Below are positions 15,278 to 23,759 of a stretch of DNA of 41,970 nucleotides, piece after piece (position 1 is the first letter of the stretch; each line of letters begins with the position of its first letter). Both the position numbers and the translations under genes were made by a program. The notes beneath the pieces are model-generated. The model searched no databases. It was not told where the DNA came from and worked only from the letters and a program-made list of their open reading frames with translations. The stretch comes from Bacteroidaceae bacterium (GTDB taxonomy: Bacteria; Bacteroidota; Bacteroidia; Bacteroidales; Barnesiellaceae_A). Location of the stretch: positions 1 through 41,970 of the forward strand of contig JAFUOV010000002.1 in assembly GCA_017481745.1 (NCBI GenBank). The letters are read 5' to 3'.

Positions 15278-16696
15278 ATGAAACTCAATCGTCTTGTCGC
15301 TACAGCATTGATGCTGGTAGTAGTGGGGGTGGTGTTTGCTGCGACTCCCAAGTATATCTTCTATTTTATCGGTGATGGTATGGGTATAGGACAGGTGCAG
15401 ACATTGCGCACCTACTACCAGAACTTGCCCGAAGAAGCTCCCGATGCCGTAACACATTTCTATGAGTATCCTGTTATGGGTTTTATCACAACCTACTCGG
15501 CAAGCGATGATATAACCGACTCGGCTGCTGCAGGAACGGCTTTGGCAACAGGTTGCAAGACACGCAACGGTATGATAGGTATGGATGCCGATACGGTGGC
15601 TCTTACTTCGATAGCCAAGCAGATGAAGGCTGCCGGACGTGGTGTCGCTATAATGAGTAGTGTGTGTATTGATGATGCAACACCGTCGGCTTTTTATGCA
15701 TCTCGTCCCAACCGAGGCGATTATTATGAAATAGCCCGACAAGGTGCTGCAAGTAATTTCGATTTCTTGGCAGGAGCGTATTTCCGCGATCCTTATGGAG
15801 TGAGAGCTAAAACACCCGGTAATGTCTTTGCCGAATACGAGGCTGCCGGATATTGTGTGGCACGTGGTTGCAATGGCTACGAAACAGCTGTTGCCGAGGG
15901 TGCAAGCAAAGTGCTGTGGCTCGATAACGACACGACTACCGAAAATCGTATAGGCTATGCCGTAGATGGCGTGAATGGCGATATGACACTGCCTCAGATG
16001 GTAAGTTGTGGTATTGATTTTCTTTACAAAAAATATCCCAAAGGATTTTTTATGATGGCAGAAGGTGGCGCGATAGACCACATGGGACATGGTAATGATC
16101 CCTCGGGTGTATTGTTGGAAACAAAAGAGTTTGATGCGGCGATACAAGTGGCATACGAGTTCTACAAGCAACATCCGCGCGAAACACTTATTGTCGTTAC
16201 TGCCGACCACGAAACCGGTGGACTGTCGTTGGGTACAGAACTCAATTCTACTCCTTCGCTCAACTATGTGCATTATGCACAAATGTCGAAGGGCGATTTT
16301 GGCGCGGCGTTGCGCCATTTGCTCAAAGAGAAGGGAAAATCGGTGGCATGGAGTGATGTGCGTGCCCTGATGAGCGAAAAGACCGGATTGGGTGATAAGA
16401 TAGCCATTACAGCCGGCGAAGAGGGACAGTTGATGATGATATTCCAACGTCTGCTCAACAATCGCAGTAAAAATATCAGAACTTTGTATGCCGACTTTGA
16501 CGAGTTGACAAACGAGATATTCAAACTCTACTCCAACAAATTGGGTATGGGTTGGACAACCTCGCATCACACCGGTTGCCCTGTACCTATATTTGCCATC
16601 GGCGCAGGCGCTGAAGCTTTCGACGGCAAGGGATGGTTGGACAATACCGATGTGCCTCGTATCATTAATAAAGTGAGTGGTATAAAGGTTAAGTAA
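15278..16696 (+). CDS. Alkaline phosphatase
   Basis: A secreted alkaline phosphatase of the PhoA superfamily (PF00245) that removes phosphate from monoesters in the periplasm. The 472 residues start with a signal peptide (about 1-22, VVVGVVFAATPK). All active-site elements can be placed: metal ligand Asp33 in IGDGMG, nucleophile Ser82 in DSAAAGTA, Thr135 in DDATPSAFY, Glu262, Asp267 and His271 in AEGGAIDHMGHGND, Asp310 and His311 in TADHETGG, and His430/431 in HHTGCPVPI. The catalytic metals should be two Zn and one Mg by family. It is shorter than many Bacteroidota homologues with extra domains. No Pho box is recognised. Probably in an operon with the glycosyltransferase. Confidence 0.96.
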   Translation: MKLNRLVATALMLVVVGVVFAATPKYIFYFIGDGMGIGQVQTLRTYYQNLPEEAPDAVTHFYEYPVMGFITTYSASDDITDSAAAGTALATGCKTRNGMIGMDADTVALTSIAKQMKAAGRGVAIMSSVCIDDATPSAFYASRPNRGDYYEIARQGAASNFDFLAGAYFRDPYGVRAKTPGNVFAEYEAAGYCVARGCNGYETAVAEGASKVLWLDNDTTTENRIGYAVDGVNGDMTLPQMVSCGIDFLYKKYPKGFFMMAEGGAIDHMGHGNDPSGVLLETKEFDAAIQVAYEFYKQHPRETLIVVTADHETGGLSLGTELNSTPSLNYVHYAQMSKGDFGAALRHLLKEKGKSVAWSDVRALMSEKTGLGDKIAITAGEEGQLMMIFQRLLNNRSKNIRTLYADFDELTNEIFKLYSNKLGMGWTTSHHTGCPVPIFAIGAGAEAFDGKGWLDNTDVPRIINKVSGIKVK

Positions 16697-16722
16697 TAAT
16701 TACTTGATATATACTTATAAAC

Positions 16723-16763
16723 AGAGCGCGGGTGCACCAAGAAAATTGGCGCACCCGCGTTCT
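16723..16763 (+). terminator. Probable terminator of the alkaline phosphatase operon
   Basis: AGAGCGCGGGTGC and GCACCCGCGTTCT pair (13 bp with one G-T) across a 15-nt loop, 26 bases after the stop codon. The stem is strong but no T-tract follows (ATGTATT), so it could also be a stabilising hairpin. Confidence 0.5.
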
Positions 16764-16851
16764 ATGTATTATAATTTATTGATATATCTGCAAGAACTCG
16801 TCGGTTGTAAATTTTGACCAATAAGCCGTAAAACTTTTTAGGAAATTACAT

Positions 16852-16895
16852 GCATAACAAAAAACCTGTCTAACGGTGAGTTAGACAGGTTTTTT
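16852..16895. terminator. Bidirectional terminator 3' of rpmH
   Basis: AAAACCTGTCTAAC (16861-16874), loop GGTGA, GTTAGACAGGTTTT (16880-16893): a perfect 14-bp stem with T-runs on both strands. It ends the rpmH transcript about 70 bases after its stop codon and also blocks readthrough from the alkaline phosphatase side. Confidence 0.9.
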
Positions 16896-16916
16896 ATTTG
16901 TATCGAAATTGTAGGA

Positions 16917-16964
16917 GAATCCAATGTTATATCGGACTCGTAATCGTGCCTATCGGCAGGATTA
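16917..16964 (-). other. Two hairpins in the rpmH 3' region
   Basis: On the minus strand TAATC-C-TGCC, loop GATA, GGCA-C-GATTA (16941-16964) forms a stem that includes the rpmH stop codon (16962-16964). It is followed by GAGTCC...GGATTC (16917-16939). With the terminator at 16861-16893 this makes three consecutive stem-loops, a structured 3' UTR of about 100 nt. Confidence 0.5.
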
Positions 16965-17117
16965 TTTCTTGTACATCTCGTCCGATACGGTGAGTACCTT
17001 GCGACCTTTGGCGCGACGGCTTGCGAGAACGCGACGACCATTAGCAGTTGACATTCTCAAACGGAAGCCATGCTTGTTTACTCTCTTTCTGTTGGAGGGT
17101 TGAAATGTTCTTTTCAT
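16962..17117 (-). CDS. rpmH: Large ribosomal subunit protein L34
   Basis: A 51-residue, very basic ribosomal protein that binds 23S rRNA. It reads [19 protein letters not shown], then [19 protein letters not shown], ending [12 protein letters not shown]. These are the L34 hallmarks (KRTxQPSxxKR, HGFRxRMxTxxGRxVLxxRRxKGR). Length is normal for the group. In many bacteria rpmH is followed by rnpA and lies by dnaA; neither is here. The gene has its own promoter (17162-17192), giving a leader of about 40 nt. Confidence 0.97.
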   Translation of the reverse strand: MKRTFQPSNRKRVNKHGFRLRMSTANGRRVLASRRAKGRKVLTVSDEMYKK

Positions 17118-17161
17118 TGCCTGATATTTTTTGTGTTATTATTCTTTCAATTATCGGAGTG

Positions 17162-17192
17162 CAAAATTAGCTACTTTTTTTGAATTTACCAA
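17162..17192 (-). promoter_or_regulatory. Promoter of rpmH
   Basis: On the minus strand TTG (17190-17192), a 20-nt spacer and TAATTTTG (17162-17169). It overlaps the 127-bp gap between the cyclo-ligase stop and rpmH. Confidence 0.75.
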
Positions 17193-17244
17193 GTTTACTC
17201 TCTTCTTTTTTGCTTTTAAGTTTTTCTTATGCTCTATTTTGGTA

Positions 17245-17793
17245 TTAGAGAGCCTTTGCAAAGCCTTCGGAAGTGGTTACATAGTGCATTGTTCGGTCGT
17301 GGGCTTCGGCGGGTATTTGTTCTACAAGTTGGCATTTATAGCACACACCAATGCAGGTAGCATGAGTGCGCGACAGCAAGCGGTCGTAGTAGCCCTTGCC
17401 TCGACCCAAGCGGTTGCCTTGGCGGTCAAATGCAACACCGGGCACAATGATGAGCTCTATGATGTCGGTGTCGATTTCTTTGCCGGTTGGCTCCCAAATG
17501 TTGAACTCGCCTTGCTGCATGGCTTCGGGGGTGTATTGGCGCACCACAAGGTCGTCGCCTACAACGACAGGCAGGTATATAGTCTTTCCCATCGAGTACC
17601 ACTTGTCTATCACGTCGTGCGTGGGTAGCTCGTCGGGGAGAGAGTGATATAACAATATGTGTGAGGCCGCAAAGCAGGGTAGAGCCTCGATGTGTTGCCA
17701 TACAGCGCAACTCTCGGCAGTCTTCTCTTCGGGAGTAAGAGCTGCCTTGTTTATCTTCATCTGCTTGCGCAGTGCACTCTTGTCGATATTCAT
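17245..17793 (-). CDS. 5-formyltetrahydrofolate cyclo-ligase
   Basis: Converts 5-formyl-THF and ATP to 5,10-methenyl-THF, returning the stored folate to one-carbon metabolism; cytosolic. The 182-residue protein shows the family's N-terminal helix (ALRKQMKINKAALTPEEK) with the Lys/Arg-rich start, the substrate region SHILLYHSLPDELPT, and the ATP-binding signature VPGVAFDRQGNRLGRGKGYYDR. It starts 7 nt after the S41 peptidase and is the third gene of a tight minus-strand set (deaminase, peptidase, cyclo-ligase). Confidence 0.95.
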   Translation of the reverse strand: MNIDKSALRKQMKINKAALTPEEKTAESCAVWQHIEALPCFAASHILLYHSLPDELPTHDVIDKWYSMGKTIYLPVVVGDDLVVRQYTPEAMQQGEFNIWEPTGKEIDTDIIELIIVPGVAFDRQGNRLGRGKGYYDRLLSRTHATCIGVCYKCQLVEQIPAEAHDRTMHYVTTSEGFAKAL

Positions 17794-17800
17794 TTGGGTA

Positions 17801-19456
17801 TTATTCTTCTTCGGTAGCTTGAGGTAATTCGGGGAATGCTTTTCCTTCTTTAATCAATCGACAAGCCTCTTCTATCACCTTGTCGTTTTGTAGGAAGATG
17901 GGATAGAAAGCCTCGTCGCCCATTACATCGCGGGCTATGTATGCTTGCAACAAGCGTATGAGCTCGGTGCGCGATGTAGCTATCTGTGCATAGTTGGCAG
18001 GAACATCGTTCTTGGCAGCATATTGTATAAAGTCGTTCAGCAGTTTGTTGCCGTCGAGTTTACGCAGTAGCTCCTTGTAGTTGCCGGCATTTGATAGGCG
18101 CTCACGATTGTTATCTACATACTCAAATGCATATTTGTATAACAAACTCTTGTTTATAACATCCGAGTAGTAGGGTGTTACGTGGGTAGTGTCGCTCGGG
18201 ATGAATACGTCGGGCATGATGCCACCTCCACCATATACGGTGCGACCGCCTGTTGTGGTGTATACCAAGTCGGTGTGTTGGTGTATGCTATCGGCGTTGA
18301 AAAACTCGCCCCGGTTGTAGCGATTGAGTATATCCATTTGGTAGTCTTCGCCTTGTCCCAACTTATACTCTTTCTGTATGCAACGTCCCGATGGTGTGTG
18401 GTAGCGTGCTACTGTGAGGCGTATTGCCGAGCCGTCGGATAGAGGATATTGACTCTGTACCAACCCTTTGCCAAAGGTGCGACGCCCTACGACGAGACCA
18501 CGATCGTTGTCTTGAATAGCTCCGGCAAAGATTTCGCTTGCCGATGCCGACCACTCGTCGGTGAGGACGATGATGGGTTGCTCCTTGAACGAGCCCATGC
18601 CATTGGAGCGAGCCTCCTCACGTGGGAATGTACGACCCTCGGTGTATACGATGAGTTGGTCTCGGTGCATAAATTCGTTTACCATGTTGATAGCGGCATC
18701 CATGTATCCGCCGCCATTGCCACGTAGGTCTATGACAAAGCTTTCGGCACCTTCGTTGCGCAGGCGGGCAAGGGCAACGAGAAACTCGTCGAATGTGGTG
18801 CGACCAAATTTATTGACAAATATATAACCGATGTTATTGTCTATCATGAATGCTGCATCGACACTATTGACCGGGATATCGCCACGTTCAACTTCAAACT
18901 GCAACAATTCACTCTCTCCGCGGCGTTGTATGCCCAATTTTACTACCGAGCCTTTCTCTCCGCGCAGGTGTTTCATTACCTTTTCGTTGGTAATTGTCTT
19001 GCCTACAAACAGTGAATCGTCGACGGTGATGATGCGGTCGCCCGGAAGCAAGCCGTTACGTTCCGACGGACCACCCGATATTACATCAACAACGTTTATC
19101 GTGTCGTTGAGCAAGTTGAATTGTATGCCGATACCCGAGAAGGAGCCTTCGAGTTCTTCGTTTACGCTCTCAAGGTCTTCGGCGGGAATATATGCCGAGT
19201 GTGGGTCAAGCTCTTTGAGAATGCTTGTCATGGCATTGTCGGTAAGTTTTTTGCTATCTACCGAGTCGACATATTGTTGCTCGATGACGTGCAACAGCAT
19301 ATTCAGGTTGTTACGACGAGCATACTCGTAGTCGTAGGTGTCATATAGCTGGTATTCCGACGAATTGCTGTTCCAACTGCCTACAAGCATGCCGATAACC
19401 ATCGTTACCGATGCCCAGAATGGGAGCCATGCGTAACTGAATTTGGGTTCTTTCAT
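17801..19456 (-). CDS. S41-family C-terminal processing peptidase
   Basis: A periplasmic serine protease of the CtpA/Prc group that trims C-termini of envelope or exported proteins. The 551 residues have an N-terminal membrane anchor or signal (about 10-28, no clear cleavage site), a PDZ domain (about 103-185, FSGIGIQFN), and the S41 core with FVIDLRGNGGGYMDAA. The catalytic dyad is Ser305 in WSASASEIF and Lys330 in RRTFGKG, 25 residues apart as in E. coli Prc. The C-terminal 130 residues are helical. The gene is 4 nt downstream of the deaminase. Confidence 0.95.
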   Translation of the reverse strand: MKEPKFSYAWLPFWASVTMVIGMLVGSWNSNSSEYQLYDTYDYEYARRNNLNMLLHVIEQQYVDSVDSKKLTDNAMTSILKELDPHSAYIPAEDLESVNEELEGSFSGIGIQFNLLNDTINVVDVISGGPSERNGLLPGDRIITVDDSLFVGKTITNEKVMKHLRGEKGSVVKLGIQRRGESELLQFEVERGDIPVNSVDAAFMIDNNIGYIFVNKFGRTTFDEFLVALARLRNEGAESFVIDLRGNGGGYMDAAINMVNEFMHRDQLIVYTEGRTFPREEARSNGMGSFKEQPIIVLTDEWSASASEIFAGAIQDNDRGLVVGRRTFGKGLVQSQYPLSDGSAIRLTVARYHTPSGRCIQKEYKLGQGEDYQMDILNRYNRGEFFNADSIHQHTDLVYTTTGGRTVYGGGGIMPDVFIPSDTTHVTPYYSDVINKSLLYKYAFEYVDNNRERLSNAGNYKELLRKLDGNKLLNDFIQYAAKNDVPANYAQIATSRTELIRLLQAYIARDVMGDEAFYPIFLQNDKVIEEACRLIKEGKAFPELPQATEEE

Positions 19457-19460
19457 TATG

Positions 19461-19898
19461 TTATTTATTGTCGTTGTCGTTTATGTAAACAATCTCTATA
19501 CCATTGCGTTCGAGCAAGTCTACACCGTCGGTGTTGTGGTATAGCTCCGAGAATACTACGCGTTTTATACCGGCTTGTATTATCAGCTTGGCGCACTCGA
19601 TGCAAGGCGAGCAGGTAACGTAGAGGGTTGCACCTTCGCTACTGTTGTTGCTACGGGCTACCTTTGTTATAGCGTTAGCCTCGGCGTGTAGTACGTAGGG
19701 CTTTGTGCGTCCGGTTTCGTCTTCGCATATATTCTCAAAACCTGCCGGAGTTCCGTTAAATCCGTCAGATATTATCATCTTCTCTTTTACGATAAGCGCA
19801 CCTACTTGACGGCGCTTGCAGTAGGAGTTTTCGCCCCAAATGCGAGCCATACGGATATAACGCTCATCGAGTTTAAGTTGTTTTTCGCAATCTTTCAT
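19461..19898 (-). CDS. Deoxycytidylate (dCMP) deaminase family protein
   Basis: A zinc deaminase that converts dCMP to dUMP for dTTP synthesis. Motifs of the CDA fold are complete: LHAEANAI (zinc His and catalytic Glu) and TCSPCIECAKLII (two zinc Cys), preceded by RRQVGALIVKEKMIISDGFNG, which fits dCMP deaminase/ComEB rather than cytidine deaminase. An open frame extends to 19958, but the -7 box at 19923-19930 lies inside it, so I start at 19898 (MKDCEKQLKL, 145 residues), with a leader of about 20 nt. It heads an operon with the S41 peptidase and the cyclo-ligase. Confidence 0.93.
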   Translation of the reverse strand: MKDCEKQLKLDERYIRMARIWGENSYCKRRQVGALIVKEKMIISDGFNGTPAGFENICEDETGRTKPYVLHAEANAITKVARSNNSSEGATLYVTCSPCIECAKLIIQAGIKRVVFSELYHNTDGVDLLERNGIEIVYINDNDNK

Positions 19899-19922
19899 GA
19901 AGCCAATATTTCTATTAAAATG

Positions 19923-19930
19923 CAAAAATA
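19923..19930 (-). promoter_or_regulatory. Probable -7 box for the deaminase operon
   Basis: TATTTTTG on the minus strand, about 25 bases before the ATG at 19898. The -33 position reads GTGT, which is weak. The box decides the start codon: the upstream ATG at 19958 would not be in the mRNA. Confidence 0.6.
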
Positions 19931-19970
19931 GAATATATTTGCGATAACTACACTGCATGCAACATTTTTT

Positions 19971-20009
19971 ATATAAAAAAACCGAGATACTTGCGAGTAC
20001 CTCGGTTTT
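19971..20009 (-). terminator. Terminator of the pectate lyase gene
   Basis: On the minus strand AAAACCGAGGTACT pairs with AGTATCTCGGTTTT (one mismatch, short CGCA loop) and is followed by TTATAT. It lies 19 bases after the pectate lyase stop codon. Confidence 0.85.
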
Positions 20010-20027
20010 GTAATAGATTGTCAGTGC

Positions 20028-23000
20028 TTATCGGCGAACAATTTTCATAACGTTGTTTCCACTGTGTACGATGTAAATGCCTTGTGCGAGGGCTGTTACA
20101 TCCACTACTTTATTACCGGTCTTTACGATGTAACCTTGCAAGTTGTAGACGGTGATAGCACCGTTGGCAGTGATGTTGCGACCATCGTATTTCATTCCGT
20201 TGCAATCCATTTCGGTAGCCTCGATAGCAGTGTCGTAGGGCTCTACGTCGATGTAAATCTTTACAGCCGAATTGTAGCCGAGTGAGAATGTTATTTCGTC
20301 GGTAATATTTACATTGTCGAATGTTACTGTTGTGTATTCGCTCGATTTGCGACCAACAAACTCAACTGATTGGCTCTCGCCATTGAAAGAGGTAAGTCCC
20401 GGCTTTGCTGCATTATTTTGTGAGCAACCATAGAATACGACTTTAGAGGCTTTCATACCGGAGGGCAATGTTATGGTGTGGTAGCCCTCACCAAGTGTGA
20501 ATGTCTCGGAAGCCTTTGTTGCATCGCTATATGTGTAAGCCGAGCCCGATGTTGCGCCATCTACCGTGTAACCTTCGGGGAAGGCTCCTGCCTTGAGTGT
20601 TACGGTCTCGGCAACGGCAATTTCAAAGATACCATATACTGTGATGTCGCTATTGAGAACGGTTCCTGCTGCTACGTCCCATCCTGTAAAGATATAACCA
20701 TCTTTCGAGGGTGTTGTTGCAGGATAAACCACCACAGTTTGGTTTTCCATTACTTCATATTCCTCATCATCAACCATAAATGTTACGGTGTAAGTAGGAA
20801 TAGCATTCCATTTGGCATTTACGGTCAAGTCGGTTGTAAGAACTGTTCCTGCTGCTACATCCCAGCCTGCAAATGTGTAACCCGACAATGTGGGGTTGTT
20901 GGCGGGATATACTACAACGGTTTGATTTTCCATTACCTCGTAAACCTCATCTTCTACCATGAATGTTACGGTATAGGTGGGTATTGAAGAGTCGGTAACG
21001 GTGAGTTGATATTGAGCTGAAGCCGACTTGTAGTTGTCGGTTTCCGATACGGTGGCGCGTATGGTTGTTACACCGATAGCTACGGGGGTTACAACACCGT
21101 TTTGGTCGATTGTGGCAACCGATGGGTTGGTGCTTACGTATGATACGGTGCCATCCGATGTATTGCTCAATGTGGGGTAAGTGTTGTTGGTTGAAGCGAG
21201 GTCGGCTGTTACGCTTGTTGCACTGAAGGTAAATGTGGGTGCTTTCTTGCTGTCTTCGCTGCCACTTGCTTCACTAACGGTTATGCCAAAGTAGTTAAGA
21301 CCTGCCGAGCCGGCTACGGTTACGTAATCTTTTCCTTCGGGTACGGTGTATGTGCCACTGGTTGCGGCAGTGCTGCTCGAAGAGGCTACAACGTTACCGT
21401 CAATCAACAAGTCGCGTGTCCCGTTGCTGTTGCCGGTGTTGGCAAAGTTTACGGTAATGATTTGTCCTGCCTCGACGGGAACATTCATGGTGAATGTGCC
21501 TTGCAAGTATTGACCCTTCGAAGTGTCCCAGCTTATGCGTACTTTGCCTTGGAAGGTTATACCTTCAGTCTCGGCAAACCCGAGGTCGGTAGCAGTGTCG
21601 AATGTGCGGTCGTAGCGGTTTGTTCCGTCGCTGTTTTTCACCCAAGCTGCATCGTTTGTAACGGCTGTTTGAGTTTCGCTGCTCCATGTGGTAAATACCC
21701 ATTTGTTTACAACGGTTGTACTTTCGCCGCCTGTTGTAGTGCCTCCGGTGCTTATCTTGCCGTCGGTAAATGTGGGATAAATCTCAACGTTGCTTGCCAA
21801 ACGTGTTCCTTGGAATGCCGACCAGCCGGTGAATGTTTGTCCCTCTTTGACGGGCGTGCCTTCGGGATAAACGACGGCTGTTTGATTGTTCATTACCTCA
21901 AATACTTGAGTGCCCTCTACGTCGGCGTAGTAGGTAACGGTATAGGTGGCAGGAGCCGATGTCGTCTTGGTGAAAGCTGCAATCTCTACAAGAGTGGTTT
22001 TGTAGCCTGTAACGGCGCTCATAAGACCCGATATAATCTCATAGTTGTGGTCCTCGGCAGCATTGTCAAAGCCCAACCATGTGAAGTCGCCACCTTGCAT
22101 ACGACCGGCTTGTGCTCTTACCTTGGCAGGCACGTCGATGGCTGCATCGGCGGTATAGCTATACATCAGTGAGCTATTGGTGTCGAAGTTGTCGTATGAT
22201 GTGCCTCCGCTCAAGGTGGTGTATGAAGAGGGGACTTGCTCGTCGCGCGATGTTGCATGGTATGCATCGAAGCTTGTTGCACTCACTGCGGTAGCACCTG
22301 AGCCTTCAACGCTGTTGGCGGTGATGTAGCTGAAGTTGCTGCCACACTCGATAAACAAGTTGCCATACGACTTGATGATACCACCATTCTCGCCCGAGAA
22401 TGTGCCATCGCCTGTTGCATCTGTACCTTGTTTCGACGACATCATAGGACGGTTGGTGTTGCGGTAGTAGTTGCTCTCAACAAAAATGCTTGAGCCGGTT
22501 GTTGCACCTACACCATATTTCGACACACCATCGTAGTAGTTGTTGTATACGTGTACGCTCATGCGACGTACGCGGGGGTGGCGTGAGTCGCTGTGGTCAA
22601 ACCAGTTGTGGTGGTATGACATGTAGTTGGGACCACTCTCCGATTTCATTCCGCACAAAGCCATCTTGCCGGCATCCCAGAAGTGATTGTATGAAAAGGT
22701 ACAATATTGCGAGTCGTCTTTAACGTCGAGCGAGCCATCGCCTTTGTCTTGGTCGGCGGCACTACCGGCTTTGCCATAGAATATGTCGCAGTGGTGTACC
22801 CATACTTTTACCGACTCTTTGAGCGAGATACCGTCGTCGTTGAAAAGCATGATGCCGAGGTTGCGTATCTCTACATTATTACATTTAACAAGTACCAAAC
22901 CCCAGTCGCTCAGATAGGCATCGTTACCGATACCCTCAAATGTTACCTGCATGGCAATATTATTGGCTTTGCCTTTGAGTTGCATCGCATCGGCATCGCC

Positions 23001-23603
23001 GTACAATTGCGAACTTGTCATGTTGATGTCGCCAACAAAACGTACTGCCAAGGGGCGGGTTTCAAGACCTTTTTCGTAGCCTTTCAAGATTTCGCCAAGA
23101 CCGGTAAGGGTAGTCTCTGTCTTGCCGTTGAGAATGGGAAGGGTTACCTTGTCGACATTGGTGTTGTCGATATACAATACTCGGGCATTGTCTTTGAGTG
23201 TACCGTCGTTCTTGTATGCACCAACAGCTACACCATCCAGTTGTGCAAAGCCGGCGCGGTCGTAGGCTTTAACCTCTACTACGTCCGATGTAGCTTCACT
23301 ACCTGCTATTACTGTACCTCCGTTTGTGGCTTCAATCTTAAATTGATAGTTGCCGGCAGCAAGACCTACCATGTCGGCGCGACCATAATAACCATAATTG
23401 CGTATTAGTTCTTTGTCTAATTGTGTCCAAGTAGATGCCGATGCCGATTTGACATATACGTTGTACATGTCGGCGCCGGAGTAAAGTTCCCATGTGAGGT
23501 AGGCACTTTCAAACCATCCACTCGCTTGCTTGATACTCACTTGTGCATTGGTGTAGAGTACACACAAAAGCATTGTGAGTATTGATAAAATTGTTCTTTT
23601 CAT
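20028..23603 (-). CDS. T9SS-exported multidomain pectate lyase (PL1)
   Basis: A 1191-residue secreted enzyme that cleaves polygalacturonate by beta-elimination. Order: signal peptide (1-20, LYTNAQ), a fibronectin-like region (about 22-112), a right-handed beta-helix pectate lyase of PL1 type (about 120-530), an InlB/Listeria-Bacteroides repeat (553-612), a beta-sandwich region (about 633-778), a BIG2-like Ig domain (788-870), two more InlB repeats (877-932 and 937-993), another sandwich, and a type A sorting domain (about 1120-1191, ITVYNLQGYIV then GIYIVHSGNNVMKIVRR). The Ca-binding DGSLDVKDD (289-297) and the catalytic RHPRVRR (341-347) are intact. It is monocistronic. The InlB repeats probably act as spacers or adhesion modules on the cell surface. 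Confidence 0.92.
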   Translation of the reverse strand: MKRTILSILTMLLCVLYTNAQVSIKQASGWFESAYLTWELYSGADMYNVYVKSASASTWTQLDKELIRNYGYYGRADMVGLAAGNYQFKIEATNGGTVIAGSEATSDVVEVKAYDRAGFAQLDGVAVGAYKNDGTLKDNARVLYIDNTNVDKVTLPILNGKTETTLTGLGEILKGYEKGLETRPLAVRFVGDINMTSSQLYGDADAMQLKGKANNIAMQVTFEGIGNDAYLSDWGLVLVKCNNVEIRNLGIMLFNDDGISLKESVKVWVHHCDIFYGKAGSAADQDKGDGSLDVKDDSQYCTFSYNHFWDAGKMALCGMKSESGPNYMSYHHNWFDHSDSRHPRVRRMSVHVYNNYYDGVSKYGVGATTGSSIFVESNYYRNTNRPMMSSKQGTDATGDGTFSGENGGIIKSYGNLFIECGSNFSYITANSVEGSGATAVSATSFDAYHATSRDEQVPSSYTTLSGGTSYDNFDTNSSLMYSYTADAAIDVPAKVRAQAGRMQGGDFTWLGFDNAAEDHNYEIISGLMSAVTGYKTTLVEIAAFTKTTSAPATYTVTYYADVEGTQVFEVMNNQTAVVYPEGTPVKEGQTFTGWSAFQGTRLASNVEIYPTFTDGKISTGGTTTGGESTTVVNKWVFTTWSSETQTAVTNDAAWVKNSDGTNRYDRTFDTATDLGFAETEGITFQGKVRISWDTSKGQYLQGTFTMNVPVEAGQIITVNFANTGNSNGTRDLLIDGNVVASSSSTAATSGTYTVPEGKDYVTVAGSAGLNYFGITVSEASGSEDSKKAPTFTFSATSVTADLASTNNTYPTLSNTSDGTVSYVSTNPSVATIDQNGVVTPVAIGVTTIRATVSETDNYKSASAQYQLTVTDSSIPTYTVTFMVEDEVYEVMENQTVVVYPANNPTLSGYTFAGWDVAAGTVLTTDLTVNAKWNAIPTYTVTFMVDDEEYEVMENQTVVVYPATTPSKDGYIFTGWDVAAGTVLNSDITVYGIFEIAVAETVTLKAGAFPEGYTVDGATSGSAYTYSDATKASETFTLGEGYHTITLPSGMKASKVVFYGCSQNNAAKPGLTSFNGESQSVEFVGRKSSEYTTVTFDNVNITDEITFSLGYNSAVKIYIDVEPYDTAIEATEMDCNGMKYDGRNITANGAITVYNLQGYIVKTGNKVVDVTALAQGIYIVHSGNNVMKIVRR
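20625..20975 (-). repeat. Tandem InlB-repeat coding duplication
   Basis: Two adjacent copies of about 60 codons in the pectate lyase gene encode YTVTFMVEDEVYEVMENQTV and YTVTFMVDDEEYEVMENQTV, followed in both by VVYPA and GWDVAAGTVL. They are far more alike than either is to the third copy at 21768-21947, so they arose by a recent local duplication. Confidence 0.8.
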
Positions 23604-23655
23604 GTTTAGAGTTTTATGTTTTCCAATGGTTGTTTTTCCTCGGTATAAACTGCTA

Positions 23656-23663
23656 CAAACATA
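23656..23663 (-). promoter_or_regulatory. Probable -7 box for the pectate lyase gene
   Basis: TATGTTTG on the minus strand, about 53 bases before the ATG at 23603. The expected -33 position has no TTG (ATT), so confidence is moderate. Confidence 0.5.
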
Positions 23664-23759
23664 CGCCTTTTTGGTAAATTAATAATTGTTCTATCTTGCC
23701 TTTTTTGTGTGGTGGATATTCTAATATATTATTGATATTTAGCTTTTATTAGTCTATTG

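Noticed and set aside
16917..16964. A tRNA gene in the rpmH 3' region
   Set aside because: Hairpins are present but no GTTCGAATC T-arm, acceptor stem or anticodon arm in cloverleaf order could be built.
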